NCBI RefSeq assembly: GCF_022921075.1
Contig: NZ_CP095050.1
Span: 434,001 to 498,000, forward strand
From: Hymenobacter sp. 5317J-9
GTDB taxonomy: Bacteria; Bacteroidota; Bacteroidia; Cytophagales; Hymenobacteraceae
Length of the DNA: 64,000 bases
Direction of reading: 5' to 3'
Shown: positions 28,761 through 38,809 of the stretch, piece by piece
Position numbering within the stretch: position 1 is the first letter of the stretch
Layout: each line of letters begins with the position of its first letter
Position numbers and translations under genes: made by a program
The notes under the pieces: model-generated
What the model was told of the DNA's origin: nothing
The model's input: the letters and a program-made list of their open reading frames with translations, nothing else
Databases searched by the model: none

Positions 28761-30028
28761 ATGTTCAAACGCATTCTTCAGCATTTCGCGGCGCGCGTGC
28801 TCACGGCGGGGCTCAGCTTTGCAGTGGTGTGGCTCACGGCGCGCTACCTGGGGGCGGCGGGGCGCGGGCAGGTCAGCCTGTTTTTTACCGACATGTCGGG
28901 GCTGGTGCTGCTGGCCGGGCTGGTGGGGGCTCGTCGCTGATATACCTCGTGCCGCGCCGCAATGCCTGGCACCTGCTGCTGCCGGCCTACGGCTGGGCCG
29001 CGGTGGTGAGCGTGGGCGGGGCCGTAGCGGTGGGCCTGCTGCGGCCGGTATCGGCGGAATACGTGCTGCACCTGGGGGCCGTGACGCTGGTGCAGGTGTT
29101 GCTGTCCATCAACCTGTTTCTGCTGCTGGGGCGCAAGCACGAGCAGGTGTATAATGTGCTCACCACGGCCCAGGCCGCGCTGCTGGCGCTGGCGCTGGCG
29201 GTGGCGTTTGCCGCGGCCCACTGGCTGGAAGTGCGGGTGTATTACTACGCCAACTACTTGGCTTATGGCCTGCCGTGGCTGCTCAGCCTGGGGCTGCTGC
29301 TGCGCCTGCCCGATGCCTGGGGCAGCCGCCGCGCCCGCCGCCGGGTGGTGGCCCGCGAGCTGGCCCGCCACAGCCGGAGCGCGCATTTTTCCAACCTACT
29401 CACCTTTGCCAACTACCGCTTCGGCTACTACGCGGTGGCGTACCTGGCCAGCGCCAGGGCGCTGGGCGTGCTTTCGGTGGGCGTGGCCTTGGCCGAGGCC
29501 ATCTGGCTGATACCGCGCAGCACGGCCCTCATTCAGTACGTGGCGCTGGTGAATGCCGCCAATCAGCGCGAGCAAACCCACGCGGCCCTGCGCGGCAGCC
29601 GGCTCACGCTGCTGGCCACGGCTGGCGCGGTGCTGGTGCTGGCGGCCGTGCCCACGGCCTGGCTGGCGGCTTTTTTCGGGCCGGAGTTTGGGGCGGCGCA
29701 CGGGGTCATTCTGGCGTTGGCGCCCGGCATCATGGCGTATGGGGCGGCCATGCAGGCCAGCTCCTATTTCAGCGGCACGGCGCGCTATGGTGTGAACAAC
29801 CGCGCGGCCCTGCTGGGCTTGGCCGTGACGGTGCCCGCCTGCCTGGTGCTGGTGCCCCGCCTGGGCATGACCGGTGCGGCGCTGGGCATGTCGGCCTCTT
29901 ACGCGGCCACAGCGGCGTACTTGCTGGTGCATTTCCGCCGCGCCATTGGTGCCGCCTGGCCGGACCTGCTGCCCGGTACCGCCGATTTGCGCTGGCTGGC
30001 GCTGCGCTTAAGGAGCACGGCAGAATGA
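28761..30028 (+). pseudogene. Polysaccharide flippase (MATE/MOP type), frameshifted at a G5 tract
   Basis: Multi-helix membrane protein, ~422 residues if restored, likely moving lipid-linked glycans across the inner membrane. ATG 28761 starts MFKRILQHFAARVLTAGLSF and runs ~56 residues to LAGLVGARR-stop. The rest, from SSLIYLVPRRNAWHLLLPAY to the TGA at 30026-30028, is in the next frame. Adding one G to the G5 run at 28925-28929 yields a seamless LAGLVGGSSLIYLVP. The downstream part keeps about ten hydrophobic segments with no other lesion, so a sequencing error or a recent contraction is more likely than decay. It follows the GT4 gene. Confidence 0.8.
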
Positions 30029-30049
30029 AGAGAAATGAGTGTTTGAAAA

Positions 30050-30160
30050 CGTCTGTCATCCTGAGCGCAGCGAAGGACCTTCGCAACGAAGAACGGTTTG
30101 CAGTAATGTCAAACGAAGCAAACGTGATAAGGTCCTTCGCTGCGCTCAGGATGACAGACG
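30050..30160. repeat. Palindromic repeat element with perfect 32-bp arms
   Basis: The left arm (30050-30081, containing CATCCTGAGCGCAGCGAAGG) is the exact reverse complement of the right arm (30129-30160), with a 47-bp spacer. It lies between two convergent genes. The core GAGCGCAG-GAAG is shared with the element at 55573-55665. It encodes no protein and could fold into a very stable RNA hairpin that ends both flanking transcripts. Confidence 0.85.
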
Positions 30161-30186
30161 CGCCAATTCCTCATTAAGCCCAGGCG

Positions 30187-33100
30187 TCACCTTACCACTT
30201 CTACCGTGCCTTTTAGCTGGCGGCCGTCGGGGTAGGTGATGAGGTAGTAGTACACGCCGTCGGGCTGGCCTTCGGCCTGCCAGTCGTTGCGGTAGGCGGC
30301 GGCTTCGAACACCTTCTGGCCCCAGCGGGAGAAGATTTGCAGGTGCGGGGGGCAGTCTGGGCCCAGCCGGAAGGTTTGGTTTTGGTCGTCGCCGTTGGGG
30401 GTGATGATGTTCGGGATTTTGCTTGCCAGCACCTCCACCACGGGCAGGGCCAGTTGGGTTTCGCACTGGCTGGCGTTGTAGCGCAGGCGCGCCACGGGCT
30501 GGTATTTGCCCGGCGCTGTGTAGGTGTGGGTGGGCGAGTTTTCCGTCGATTGCGTGCCGTCGCCAAAATCCCAGCTCAGGCTGGTGCCCGCAACGGGTGC
30601 GCCGGCCGTGAAACGCAGCGTGAGCGGTGCCAGTCGGGCTTCGGGGCAATTGACCGGCGCTGCCGCCGCCGTGAGTGTGGGCACCGCCGCCACCAACACC
30701 CGCCGGGTGGAAGTGGCCGAACACCCCCCGCTGCTCACCACGTAGCTGAGCGTGGCGGGGCCCACAAAGCCAGCTGGCGGCGTGAAGTAGAAGCCCGTGG
30801 CCGGGCTGCCGCTCACGCCGGCGCCCGTCCAGATGCCGCCGGCCGGGCTGCCGCGCAGGGCAAAGCGCTGGGTGCTGCCGGGGCACAGCATGGTGTCGGC
30901 GGGCAGCACGGGCGCCGCCAGTCGGGTGATGGCCACGGTGCGGCTGTCCTGCACCACGCAGCCGCCCACGCTCAGCGTGTAGATGACCTGGTAGGTGCCC
31001 ACCGCGCGGTTGGGGTCGAAATAAACCCCCGTGCTGCCCCCGGTGACGACGCCCGAGCCGCTCCACACCCCGCCGGCGGGCGCGGCGGTGAGCGGCACCA
31101 CCGGAAGCGCCGGGTTGTTGAGCCCGGGGGCGCAGTACGTGGCTTGTAGCGGCGCCGTGATGGCCACCGTGGGCGGGGCCGTCACGGTTACGCGGCGGGT
31201 GCCGGTGGTGGTGCACAGCCCCGAGCTGAGCACGGTGTAAGTCAGGCTTTGCACTCCCACCAACGCCACCGAGGGTGTGAAAAAAAAGCCCGTGGCCAGG
31301 CTGCCCGTCACACCGGGCCCGCTCCAGATGCCGCCCGTCGGGTTGCCCACCAGGGGTTGGGGGCCGGCCGTGGCACACACCGTTTGGTCGGCGCCGGCGT
31401 TGGCGATGCTGGGCTCGAAGTTGAAGACAAAGGCGGCGTTGTTGCAGTTGCCGCTGGGGTTGAAGGTGGAGTAGGTATTGGCGCCCGGCGGAATGGGAAA
31501 GCCCGAGCCAAACCCGCAGGCGCACACGGCCTGGTACACCACGCCGCGCGGGTCGAAGCGCGAGGTGCCGCCGTCCACGTGGTCGTCGGTGCCGTTGGTG
31601 TCGCCGTAGTACGTGCCGTAGGCCAAGCTGCCCAGGCCCGCCGCAAACTGTACCAGGTAGAAGTCGCGGCTGTCGGTGCTGATTTGCAGCGCCCCCGGCG
31701 TGATGGGCATCCCGGACATGGGGCCATTGAGGGCCAGGTACGGCTCGCCGAACAAGTTGGTGTTGTGCCCGCCGCCCCAGCCACACACATACACTCGGTC
31801 GCAGCGGTCCACCAGGAAGGCCGTGGGGTCGAGGTCGATGCTGTTGCGGCCGCTGCCGAATACCGTGGCCAGCTGCGTGGTGCTCAGGTTGGGGTCGAGC
31901 TTGTGAATGAACTGCCGGCCGTTGGGGGTAATGAACAGGCCGGGCGTGGTGGGGTAGGCCCCGGCGGTCTGGCCCAGCACGTACACGCCGCCGTCGGTGC
32001 CCAATTGCAGGAAGTAGCTTTGGTCGTAGGCCGGCGTGCCCAGGTAGCTGGCGCGCAGCAGACTGGTGCCGCTGGCGCTGATGCGGGCCACAAAGCCATC
32101 GACGTCGCCTAGGGCCGCCGGCCGCAGGCTGCCGGCCGTGGTGGGAAAGTTGGGGCTCAGCGTGCCGCCGGCCACGTACACGTCGCCGCTCGTGGGCTCT
32201 ACTTGGATAGAATACGCGGCATCGGAAGCGCCCCCGCCCAGGTAGCTGCCCCAGGTAAGGGCCGTGAGGGTGGGGTTGAGCTTGAGCACCAGGCCATCGG
32301 TGGTGCCGCCCCGGTAGGAGGTAGCAAAGCCGCGGGCCAAGGGGAAGTCGCTGGAAGAAGTGTTGCTGGCCACGTACACGTTGTCGGCCGCATCCACCAG
32401 AATGTCGCCCCGAAACGGGTCGCCATAGTTGTGGGCCAGCTGGGTGGTGGTGTTCACGTTCAGCGGGAGCACGCCCTCGTTGCCCGAGCCGCCCAGGTAG
32501 GTCGAGCCCACCAGGCCCGTGCCATTGGCGCTGAAGCGGGTTATCACCAAATCGGAGCCATTGGGCAGGGCGTAGTCGAAGCCGTAGCCGTAGGGGTCGG
32601 TGTAAAAGCCTTGGTTGAAGGTGCGCTGCAAAGCCCCTGCAGTGGTCGGGTAGTTGTTGCTGGAGCTGGCACCCAGCAGCAACAGCTCACCCTGGCTATT
32701 CACCACCAGGCTGGTGGGAAAGTCGGCGTTGCTGCCGCCGATATAGGACGCCCACACCCGCGCGGCGGGTCCGTTCACGCTGGTGTTGTATTTAATCACG
32801 CCAATGTCGATGACGCCCGAAAACTGCGTGCGAAAAGCGCCCGAGCTGGCCGGGTAGCCCAGCGAAAACACAATGCCGCCGGAGTAGAGGTTGCCCTGCG
32901 CGTCGTAGGTGGCCGTGAAGCCCCAGTTGTCGGCCGTCGAGCCGGTATAGGTAGCAAACACCACCACGGGGTCGATGACGAGCGGCAGGGTTTTATCATA
33001 ATGGCCCAGCGCAAAGCGCACCGTGCCGTCGGCCAGCGCGTAGCGGCAGGCCACGGCCTTGCGCCGGCCGCGGGCGGTGGTTTGCCAGGCTTGCGGGGCG

Positions 33101-33729
33101 CGCTCCACGAGGGTGCCCACGCTGGTGCGCACCAGCAGGTTGCCTTCGGCATCCAGCTGCAGGCCGGTGGCGCCGTCGTGGCGCAGGGCAATGGCCTCGG
33201 GGCGGGCGCCGGGCGCCACTTCAAAGTCGTATTCCAGGTGCTGGTCGGCGCTTTCGTACACGCAGGCGTTCACGCCGGGCCACAGGCCGGCGTAGCGCAG
33301 CTCGCGGAAGCCGCGCACGCCGGTGGCCCAGCGCGTGGGGTCTTGGCCCAGGAAGTAGTTGCGCCGCTCCTCGGTGGCCTCGGTGGGGGTGATGGTGGCC
33401 GGGGCCGCGCCCGCAAAGCGCAGCTGCAGGGCGTGGCCGTGCAGCAGGCTGTCGGCGGCGGGCCGGCGCTGCTTGTGGGTGCCGTGGCCGGGCCGGTCGA
33501 GGCTGCCGCTGGCCAGCAACGAGAACGTGAGGCCGTCGGGCTCGGCAAATAGGCGGCCGCCGGGCAGGGCGGCCACGTATCGGGCGCGGTCGTCCCACTG
33601 GCCTTTGTTTTCCACAAATTCCAACGTGCGCTCGGGTCGGGTCGGGGGCGTGGTATGGGCCGTGGCCGCGGTGCCGAAACCCAGCTGCAGCACGCCCGCC
33701 GCTACGAGTAGAAATAGCTTCATCAACAA
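30187..33729 (-). CDS. T9SS type B secreted protein with SBBP-like propeller, PKD and gliding C-terminal domain
   Basis: 1,180 residues. The signal peptide is MLMKLFLLVAAGVLQLGFGT; the Met at 33723 is an alternative start. Residues ~35-250 form the DUF7948-type domain (LEFVENKGQWDDRARYVAAL, NYFLGQDPTRWATGVRGFRE). ~260-800 hold repeated units rich in YLGG and TTAGSLRPA typical of SBBP/beta-propeller repeats. ~810-1020 hold tandem Ig-like units (GGIWSGPGVTGSLATGFFFT). ~1030-1095 is a PKD domain (LSWDFGDGTQSTENSPTHTY), and the end is a gliding-motility C-terminal domain (NIITPNGDDQNQTFRLGPDC, FSRWGQKVFEAAAYRNDWQA) that targets it to T9SS. Probably exported through SprA. Close paralogue of the next gene. 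Confidence 0.9.
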   Translation of the reverse strand: MLMKLFLLVAAGVLQLGFGTAATAHTTPPTRPERTLEFVENKGQWDDRARYVAALPGGRLFAEPDGLTFSLLASGSLDRPGHGTHKQRRPAADSLLHGHALQLRFAGAAPATITPTEATEERRNYFLGQDPTRWATGVRGFRELRYAGLWPGVNACVYESADQHLEYDFEVAPGARPEAIALRHDGATGLQLDAEGNLLVRTSVGTLVERAPQAWQTTARGRRKAVACRYALADGTVRFALGHYDKTLPLVIDPVVVFATYTGSTADNWGFTATYDAQGNLYSGGIVFSLGYPASSGAFRTQFSGVIDIGVIKYNTSVNGPAARVWASYIGGSNADFPTSLVVNSQGELLLLGASSSNNYPTTAGALQRTFNQGFYTDPYGYGFDYALPNGSDLVITRFSANGTGLVGSTYLGGSGNEGVLPLNVNTTTQLAHNYGDPFRGDILVDAADNVYVASNTSSSDFPLARGFATSYRGGTTDGLVLKLNPTLTALTWGSYLGGGASDAAYSIQVEPTSGDVYVAGGTLSPNFPTTAGSLRPAALGDVDGFVARISASGTSLLRASYLGTPAYDQSYFLQLGTDGGVYVLGQTAGAYPTTPGLFITPNGRQFIHKLDPNLSTTQLATVFGSGRNSIDLDPTAFLVDRCDRVYVCGWGGGHNTNLFGEPYLALNGPMSGMPITPGALQISTDSRDFYLVQFAAGLGSLAYGTYYGDTNGTDDHVDGGTSRFDPRGVVYQAVCACGFGSGFPIPPGANTYSTFNPSGNCNNAAFVFNFEPSIANAGADQTVCATAGPQPLVGNPTGGIWSGPGVTGSLATGFFFTPSVALVGVQSLTYTVLSSGLCTTTGTRRVTVTAPPTVAITAPLQATYCAPGLNNPALPVVPLTAAPAGGVWSGSGVVTGGSTGVYFDPNRAVGTYQVIYTLSVGGCVVQDSRTVAITRLAAPVLPADTMLCPGSTQRFALRGSPAGGIWTGAGVSGSPATGFYFTPPAGFVGPATLSYVVSSGGCSATSTRRVLVAAVPTLTAAAAPVNCPEARLAPLTLRFTAGAPVAGTSLSWDFGDGTQSTENSPTHTYTAPGKYQPVARLRYNASQCETQLALPVVEVLASKIPNIITPNGDDQNQTFRLGPDCPPHLQIFSRWGQKVFEAAAYRNDWQAEGQPDGVYYYLITYPDGRQLKGTVEVVR

Positions 33730-33819
33730 CAGAATAAAGGACGGGTGGGAAAGTAAATATAAACGTTCGGCCGCCCCGGGTTGCGGAGCGGCCGAACGGG
33801 CAACAGCAGCCTGACCGGG

Positions 33820-36800
33820 CTAGCGGCGCACCTCCACCCAGCCCTTCACGCGCCGGTCGTCGGCATCGCGCAGCAGGAAATAGTAGATGCCGTCGGGCAG
33901 GTTTTTGGCATCCCAGTCGTTGTGGTACTCATCGGTTTGGTACACGCGCTGTCCCCAGCGCGAAAACACTTCCAGCGACGCCGGCTTGCAGCCGATGCGC
34001 GGCCGGAAGGTCTGGTTCTGGTTGTCGCCGTTGGGGGTGATGATGTTGGGCACGAACACAGCGCCCACCTCCACCGGCGCAAACCCCGTGAGCACCTCAC
34101 AGTTGCCGTAGCGGGCCTGCAGCTGCACGCGGTAGGAGCCCGGCTTTTCGTACACGTGCGTGGGTTCGGCCTCGGTGCTGGTGCTGCCATCGCCAAAATC
34201 CCAGAGGTAGGTGGCCCGGGGCGCCAGCAGCACCGGCGAGAGCTGGCACTTGAACGGAGCCAGGCCCGCGTACTGCGGCACGGCCTCGCACACCGGCAGG
34301 TTCAGGCCCACGTCCTGGGTGGAGGTGGGGGCCAGCACCACCGTGCGGGTGGCCGCGGCCTGGCAGGGGCCCTCGGTCACGGTATATGTCAGGGGGAAGA
34401 CGCCGCCGCGGTTGTTGGTGTTCGGGGGTGTGAAAAAGCCGCTCGGGGTAACGCCCGTACCGCTCCACACGCCGCCCGCCGGGCTGTAGCCGCGCAGCTG
34501 GAAGGGCTGGCGTAGGTCGGCGCACAGGGTGGTGTCGCGGCCAGGCACCACGGTGGGCGGGCGCGTCACCACCACCTGCCGGGTGCCCACGCCGCAGCCC
34601 AGCGAGTCCGCGACGGTGTAGCTGATGGTGTGCGTGCCCGGCCCGGCTGCGGCCGGCAGGAAAATGCTGCCCGATACGCCCGGCCCGCTCCACACCCCGC
34701 CCGGCACCGAGGCCGTGAGGGCCGCGCCCTGGCCGCTGGTGCACTGGGGCGAAATGGGGTTCACCGTGGGCACCACGGGCGGCGCCACCACGTAGCGCAC
34801 GCTGCGCGTGCTGATGCAGGTGCCCGTGGAGGCCACCGTGTAGGTGAGGCCGTACTGGCCGGGGCCCACCGCGGCGGGCTCAAACTGGTAGCCGCCGCCG
34901 GCCGTGGCCTGCACGCCCGGCCCGGTCCAGATGCCGCCGATGGGCGTGCCGCTCAGGGCCACCGGCCCGCTGCCCACGCACACAAAGCGCCGCGGGCCGG
35001 GGTCGGCCTGAATGATTTCGAAGTTCATCTTGAAGGCCCCGTTGTTGCAGTTGGTGCTGCCGTTTTGGGTGGTGTAGGTGCCGGCGTCGGGCGGGGAGGG
35101 AAAGCCCTGCGTGCCGCGGCAGCTGGCGCACACCGCCTGGTAGACAATGCCGCGCCGGTCGAAGCGCGAGGTGCCGCCGTCGACGTGCTCAGCCCCACCA
35201 CCGTTTTGCCCGAAGTAGGTGCCGTACTGCAGGCTGCTCATGCCGGCCCCAAACTGGGCCAGGTAAAAGTCGGAGCCGTCGGTGGTGCGCTGGAAGGCAT
35301 TACCCGTCACGGGCAGGCCGAAGGTGGTGCCCTGCAGGTAGCCGCCGGTGTCTTCGCCGCCCCAGCCCGCCACGTAAATACGCTCGCACTCATCCACCAG
35401 AAACGCCGTGGGCACCAGGTCGATGCTGGAGCGCCCGCTGCCAAACACCGTGCTGTAGATGCTGGCCGTGAGGTCGGGGTTGAGCTTTTGGATGAACTGC
35501 CGGCCACCCGCCACGGTGTAGAGGCCCGGCGTGACGGGGTACTGCCCCAGCGTTTGGCCAAACAAATAGGCGTTGCCGGCCGCGTCGAGCTGCAGAAACT
35601 GGGCCTGGTCGTAGCTGGCCGTGCCCACAAAGGTGGCCCGCTCCAGCGTGCGCCCGTCGGCGCTCACGCGGGCTGCAAAGCCGTCTACCCCGCCCTGCAG
35701 CGCGGCCCGGAAGGCGCCCGTGGTGCCCGGCAGCGTGGGCGAATTGGTGCCGCCGCACACGTATACCCGCCCCTGCGCGTCGCGCTGAATGGAGTAGGCC
35801 GCGTCGGCGGCGGTGCCGCCCAGCAGGCCGGCCCAGGCCACGGCGCTCAGGTCGGCGGTGAGCTTGCACACCAGCGCATCGGAGCTGCCGCCCCGGAAAG
35901 TGGGGTTGAAGCCCTGGCTCAGGCCCGGAAAGTTGGTCGAAGTCGACGACGACGCCACGTACACGTTGCCGTTGCCATCAAGCACCACGTCGCTCCGAAA
36001 CACGTCGCCGTAGTTGGAGGCCGTGGCCGAGTATTCGTTCAGCACGCCGTCGTTGCCGGAGCCGCCCAGGTAGGTGCTGGCGCGCAGGGTGCTGCCGTTG
36101 GCGTCGAGGCGCACCACCACCAGGTCGGCGCCGTTGGGCATGAGGTATTGCGGCAACGTGGTCGGATTTGCCACATTGAAAGGATTGAGCGAGGAGCCGC
36201 CGCCGAACGTGCGCTGAGCCGCCCCCGGCGTGGTGGGAAAGTTGGTGGAGGAAGTGCTGCCCAGCACCACCAGCTCGTTTTGCGCGTTCACCACTAGGCT
36301 GCTCGGAAAGTCGGCACTGTTGCCGCCCAGGTAGGTGGCCCACATCCGCGCCGCCGTGCCCCGCACGGTGGTGTTGTACTTGATGAGGGCCATGTCTTCG
36401 AGGCTGCTGAAGCTGGCCTGGTAAGCGCCTACCGTGGTAGGAAATCCCGCCCCAAATGCAATGCCACCGGAGTAAAGGTTGCCGGCCGCGTCATAAGTCG
36501 CCGTGAAGCCCCAATTGTCGGCCGCCGAGCCGGTGAGCGTGGAAAACTGCACCGTGGGGTCGATGGTGAGGGCGCGGCTGTGGTCGTAGGCACCCAGGGC
36601 AAACGTGACGGTGCTGCCTTTGAGCACGTAGCGGCACGCCACGGGCTGCTGGCGGCCGGCCGCGTCCATTTGCCAGGCCTGCGGGGCTTGTTCTGTGACG
36701 GTGGCCACCGTGGTTTTCACCACGAGGTTGCCGGCGCCGTCGAGGCTGAGGCGGCTGGCGCCGTCGTAGCGCAGGGCCACGCGGGCGGGGTTGGCGTGCG

Positions 36801-37347
36801 GTGCCAGCAGCACGTCGTATTCCAGGCGCTGGTTGGCGTTTTCATATAAGGTTAGGTCGATGCCAGGCCAGAGTTGCTCGTAGCGCAGGCGGCGGTAGGC
36901 GGCCACGTCGCTGGCCCAGCGCTTGGGGTCGGCGCCCACGAAGTAGTTGCGGGTGCCGGCCGTGGCCCCCTCGGCGGTGAGTTTGGCGCGGGCGCTGGCT
37001 TTTTCAAAATGCACCGTGTAGGCGTGGGCCGCCACCACGGCCGGTGTGGCGGCGCGGGTGCCGCCCGGCGCCGGGCGGCCGGTGGCTTCGCGGTGGTGCT
37101 GCAGCAGGGCGGGGTCCACGAAGGCGTAGGTGAGGGCGTCGCGCTGCACAAACAGCCGGCCCGAGGGCAGGGCGGCTTCGTAGCGCACGGGGACTTCCCA
37201 CTGGCCTTTGTTGTGAATGAATTCCAGGCTGGGCTGCCCGGGTTCGCTGCCCGTCGCGCGGGCCGGGCCGGCTCCGGCCATCAGCAGCAATAAACCCAGC
37301 GGCAACGGCCCCAACGGCCGGAAACTAAAGCGGAAAAGTAGAGGCAT
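33820..37347 (-). CDS. Tandem paralogue: T9SS type B secreted protein
   Basis: 1,175 residues from ATG 37347 (MPLLFRFSFRPLGPLPLGLL, a signal peptide). The frame is open upstream to 37884, but that part overlaps the divergent gene and is not protein-like. The domain order equals that of the neighbour: DUF7948-type (LEFIHNKGQWEVPVRYEAAL), propeller-like repeats (YLGGSGNDGVLNEYSATAS), Ig-like units (GGVWSGPGVSGSIFLPAAAG), PKD (YLWDFGDGSTSTEAEPTHVY) and the type B sorting domain (NIITPNGDNQNQTFRPRIGC). The two genes lie head to tail 90 bp apart. Sequence divergence is substantial, so the duplication is not recent. Function on the surface is unknown; adhesion or polymer binding is a guess. Confidence 0.9.
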   Translation of the reverse strand: MPLLFRFSFRPLGPLPLGLLLLMAGAGPARATGSEPGQPSLEFIHNKGQWEVPVRYEAALPSGRLFVQRDALTYAFVDPALLQHHREATGRPAPGGTRAATPAVVAAHAYTVHFEKASARAKLTAEGATAGTRNYFVGADPKRWASDVAAYRRLRYEQLWPGIDLTLYENANQRLEYDVLLAPHANPARVALRYDGASRLSLDGAGNLVVKTTVATVTEQAPQAWQMDAAGRQQPVACRYVLKGSTVTFALGAYDHSRALTIDPTVQFSTLTGSAADNWGFTATYDAAGNLYSGGIAFGAGFPTTVGAYQASFSSLEDMALIKYNTTVRGTAARMWATYLGGNSADFPSSLVVNAQNELVVLGSTSSTNFPTTPGAAQRTFGGGSSLNPFNVANPTTLPQYLMPNGADLVVVRLDANGSTLRASTYLGGSGNDGVLNEYSATASNYGDVFRSDVVLDGNGNVYVASSSTSTNFPGLSQGFNPTFRGGSSDALVCKLTADLSAVAWAGLLGGTAADAAYSIQRDAQGRVYVCGGTNSPTLPGTTGAFRAALQGGVDGFAARVSADGRTLERATFVGTASYDQAQFLQLDAAGNAYLFGQTLGQYPVTPGLYTVAGGRQFIQKLNPDLTASIYSTVFGSGRSSIDLVPTAFLVDECERIYVAGWGGEDTGGYLQGTTFGLPVTGNAFQRTTDGSDFYLAQFGAGMSSLQYGTYFGQNGGGAEHVDGGTSRFDRRGIVYQAVCASCRGTQGFPSPPDAGTYTTQNGSTNCNNGAFKMNFEIIQADPGPRRFVCVGSGPVALSGTPIGGIWTGPGVQATAGGGYQFEPAAVGPGQYGLTYTVASTGTCISTRSVRYVVAPPVVPTVNPISPQCTSGQGAALTASVPGGVWSGPGVSGSIFLPAAAGPGTHTISYTVADSLGCGVGTRQVVVTRPPTVVPGRDTTLCADLRQPFQLRGYSPAGGVWSGTGVTPSGFFTPPNTNNRGGVFPLTYTVTEGPCQAAATRTVVLAPTSTQDVGLNLPVCEAVPQYAGLAPFKCQLSPVLLAPRATYLWDFGDGSTSTEAEPTHVYEKPGSYRVQLQARYGNCEVLTGFAPVEVGAVFVPNIITPNGDNQNQTFRPRIGCKPASLEVFSRWGQRVYQTDEYHNDWDAKNLPDGIYYFLLRDADDRRVKGWVEVRR

Positions 37348-37573
37348 AGAAGCGCCAAAGGCAGGAAAGAAGGAAAAGGAAGCCGCCAGCAGAAAGGACC
37401 CATTCGCGGGCCGGCACGGTTGCAGCCGAAACGGATGAGGCGCAAAATTCGTGCAAGGTTGCGCGGGATTCTCGCACCATTTCCGCTGGGCACGCACCGG
37501 GAATATAAAGGCCCCCGACCTGCCGCTGCTTGCAGGCCCTGCCGCTACCTTTGCGGGCTCGTTTGCCAGTGCT

Positions 37574-38809
37574 GTGCGCCGCTCTTTCGCTTTCAAAATA
37601 ACCTTGCTTACCCTGGGCTGGCTGCTGCTGGCCATTGCCTGCCAGCAGGTGCCGGCTGCGGCGTTCTGGCCGGTGCTGTTTGGGGCACTCACCACGCCGC
37701 TGGCGCTGCTGTGCACGCTGCTGCTGGCGCTGTACTGGCTGCGGCGCAACTGGCGGGTGGCCGTGCTGCCCCTGCTGGTGCTGGGCCTCACCTGGCCCCA
37801 TTTGCAGCGCGGCCTGGCCCTGCACCTGCCCCGCGCCAACAAGCTGCCCCCCGCCACCGGCACCGTGGGCAAGCGCAACGCCACCCTGCAGAAAGCCCCG
37901 GTGCCGGCCTCACAATTCTATGAGGTACACCCCACGGAAGTGTCGCTGCTGTCGGCCAATGTGCGCATTTTCAATGTGTATGCCCAGCTGCGCGACCCCG
38001 ACATGGCGTCTTCCACGGGCTTCATTCGCTGGCTGGCTGCCAGTCCGGCCGACGTGCTGTGCCTGCAGGAGTTCTACAACGAGCCCCACGGCTCGCGCAA
38101 CGACAAGGACATTTTCCGGACCGAGGAATACCTGGGGCGCGGCAGCGGCCGGCACGCTTTCGTGTCGGTCACGCTCACCAACAGCATCGGGGCCGAGTTT
38201 GGGCTGGCCATTTTCTCGCGCTTTCCCATTGTGCGCCGGGGCACCATCTCCTTCGGCAAGCTCACCCAAAACCACGCCATGTGGGCCGACGTGGTGCGCC
38301 CCGCCGCCCGCACCGGCCGCGGCCGCCCCGATACCCTCCGCATTTTCAACCTGCACCTGCAGAGCATGAGCATGGCCGAGGCCGACATTGCCGCCGCCAC
38401 CGGCAGTCGCGACGGCCTGCGCCAGAAAGCGCCCAACCTGCTGCGCCGCTTCCGCAACGGCGCGGTGGCCCGCGGCACCCAGGTCGACACGCTGCTGGCC
38501 CGGGTGGCCCACTCGCCCTACCCCGTGCTGCTGGCCGGCGACCTCAACGACCTGCCCTATTCCTACGCCTACGACCAGCTGGCCGACCACCTGCAAAACG
38601 CCTGGGCCACCGTCGGCCTGGGCATTGGCGCCACCTACAACGGCCGCCTGCCCCTGCTGCGCATCGACCAGCAGTTTGCCAGTCCGCAGTGGCGGGTGCT
38701 GGGCTGCCAGGTGCACCGGGAAGTGAAATGGAGCGACCATTTTCCGGTCGAGGCATTGTATCAGTTATCAGTTATCAGTGAGCAGTTATCAGTGGGCAGT
38801 TATCAGTGA
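37574..38809 (+). CDS. Membrane-anchored endonuclease/exonuclease/phosphatase family protein
   Basis: 411 residues from GTG 37574 (MRRSFAFKITLLTLGWLLLA). Three hydrophobic segments occupy ~1-85, then an EEP fold. The metal/active-site elements seen are LLSANVRIFNVY (with Asn), DVLCLQEFY (Glu metal ligand), FNLHLQSMS, LLAGDLNDLPYSY (the GDxN motif) and KWSDHFPVEAL (SDH motif). Such proteins in Bacteroidota are extracytoplasmic and act on phosphodiester or phosphate esters; the substrate is unknown. The last ~13 codons (QLSVISEQLSVGSYQ) are translated from the 14-bp tandem repeat, so the natural C-terminus has been replaced or extended by repeat DNA. ATG 37451 is less likely as a start. Confidence 0.87.
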   Translation: MRRSFAFKITLLTLGWLLLAIACQQVPAAAFWPVLFGALTTPLALLCTLLLALYWLRRNWRVAVLPLLVLGLTWPHLQRGLALHLPRANKLPPATGTVGKRNATLQKAPVPASQFYEVHPTEVSLLSANVRIFNVYAQLRDPDMASSTGFIRWLAASPADVLCLQEFYNEPHGSRNDKDIFRTEEYLGRGSGRHAFVSVTLTNSIGAEFGLAIFSRFPIVRRGTISFGKLTQNHAMWADVVRPAARTGRGRPDTLRIFNLHLQSMSMAEADIAAATGSRDGLRQKAPNLLRRFRNGAVARGTQVDTLLARVAHSPYPVLLAGDLNDLPYSYAYDQLADHLQNAWATVGLGIGATYNGRLPLLRIDQQFASPQWRVLGCQVHREVKWSDHFPVEALYQLSVISEQLSVGSYQ

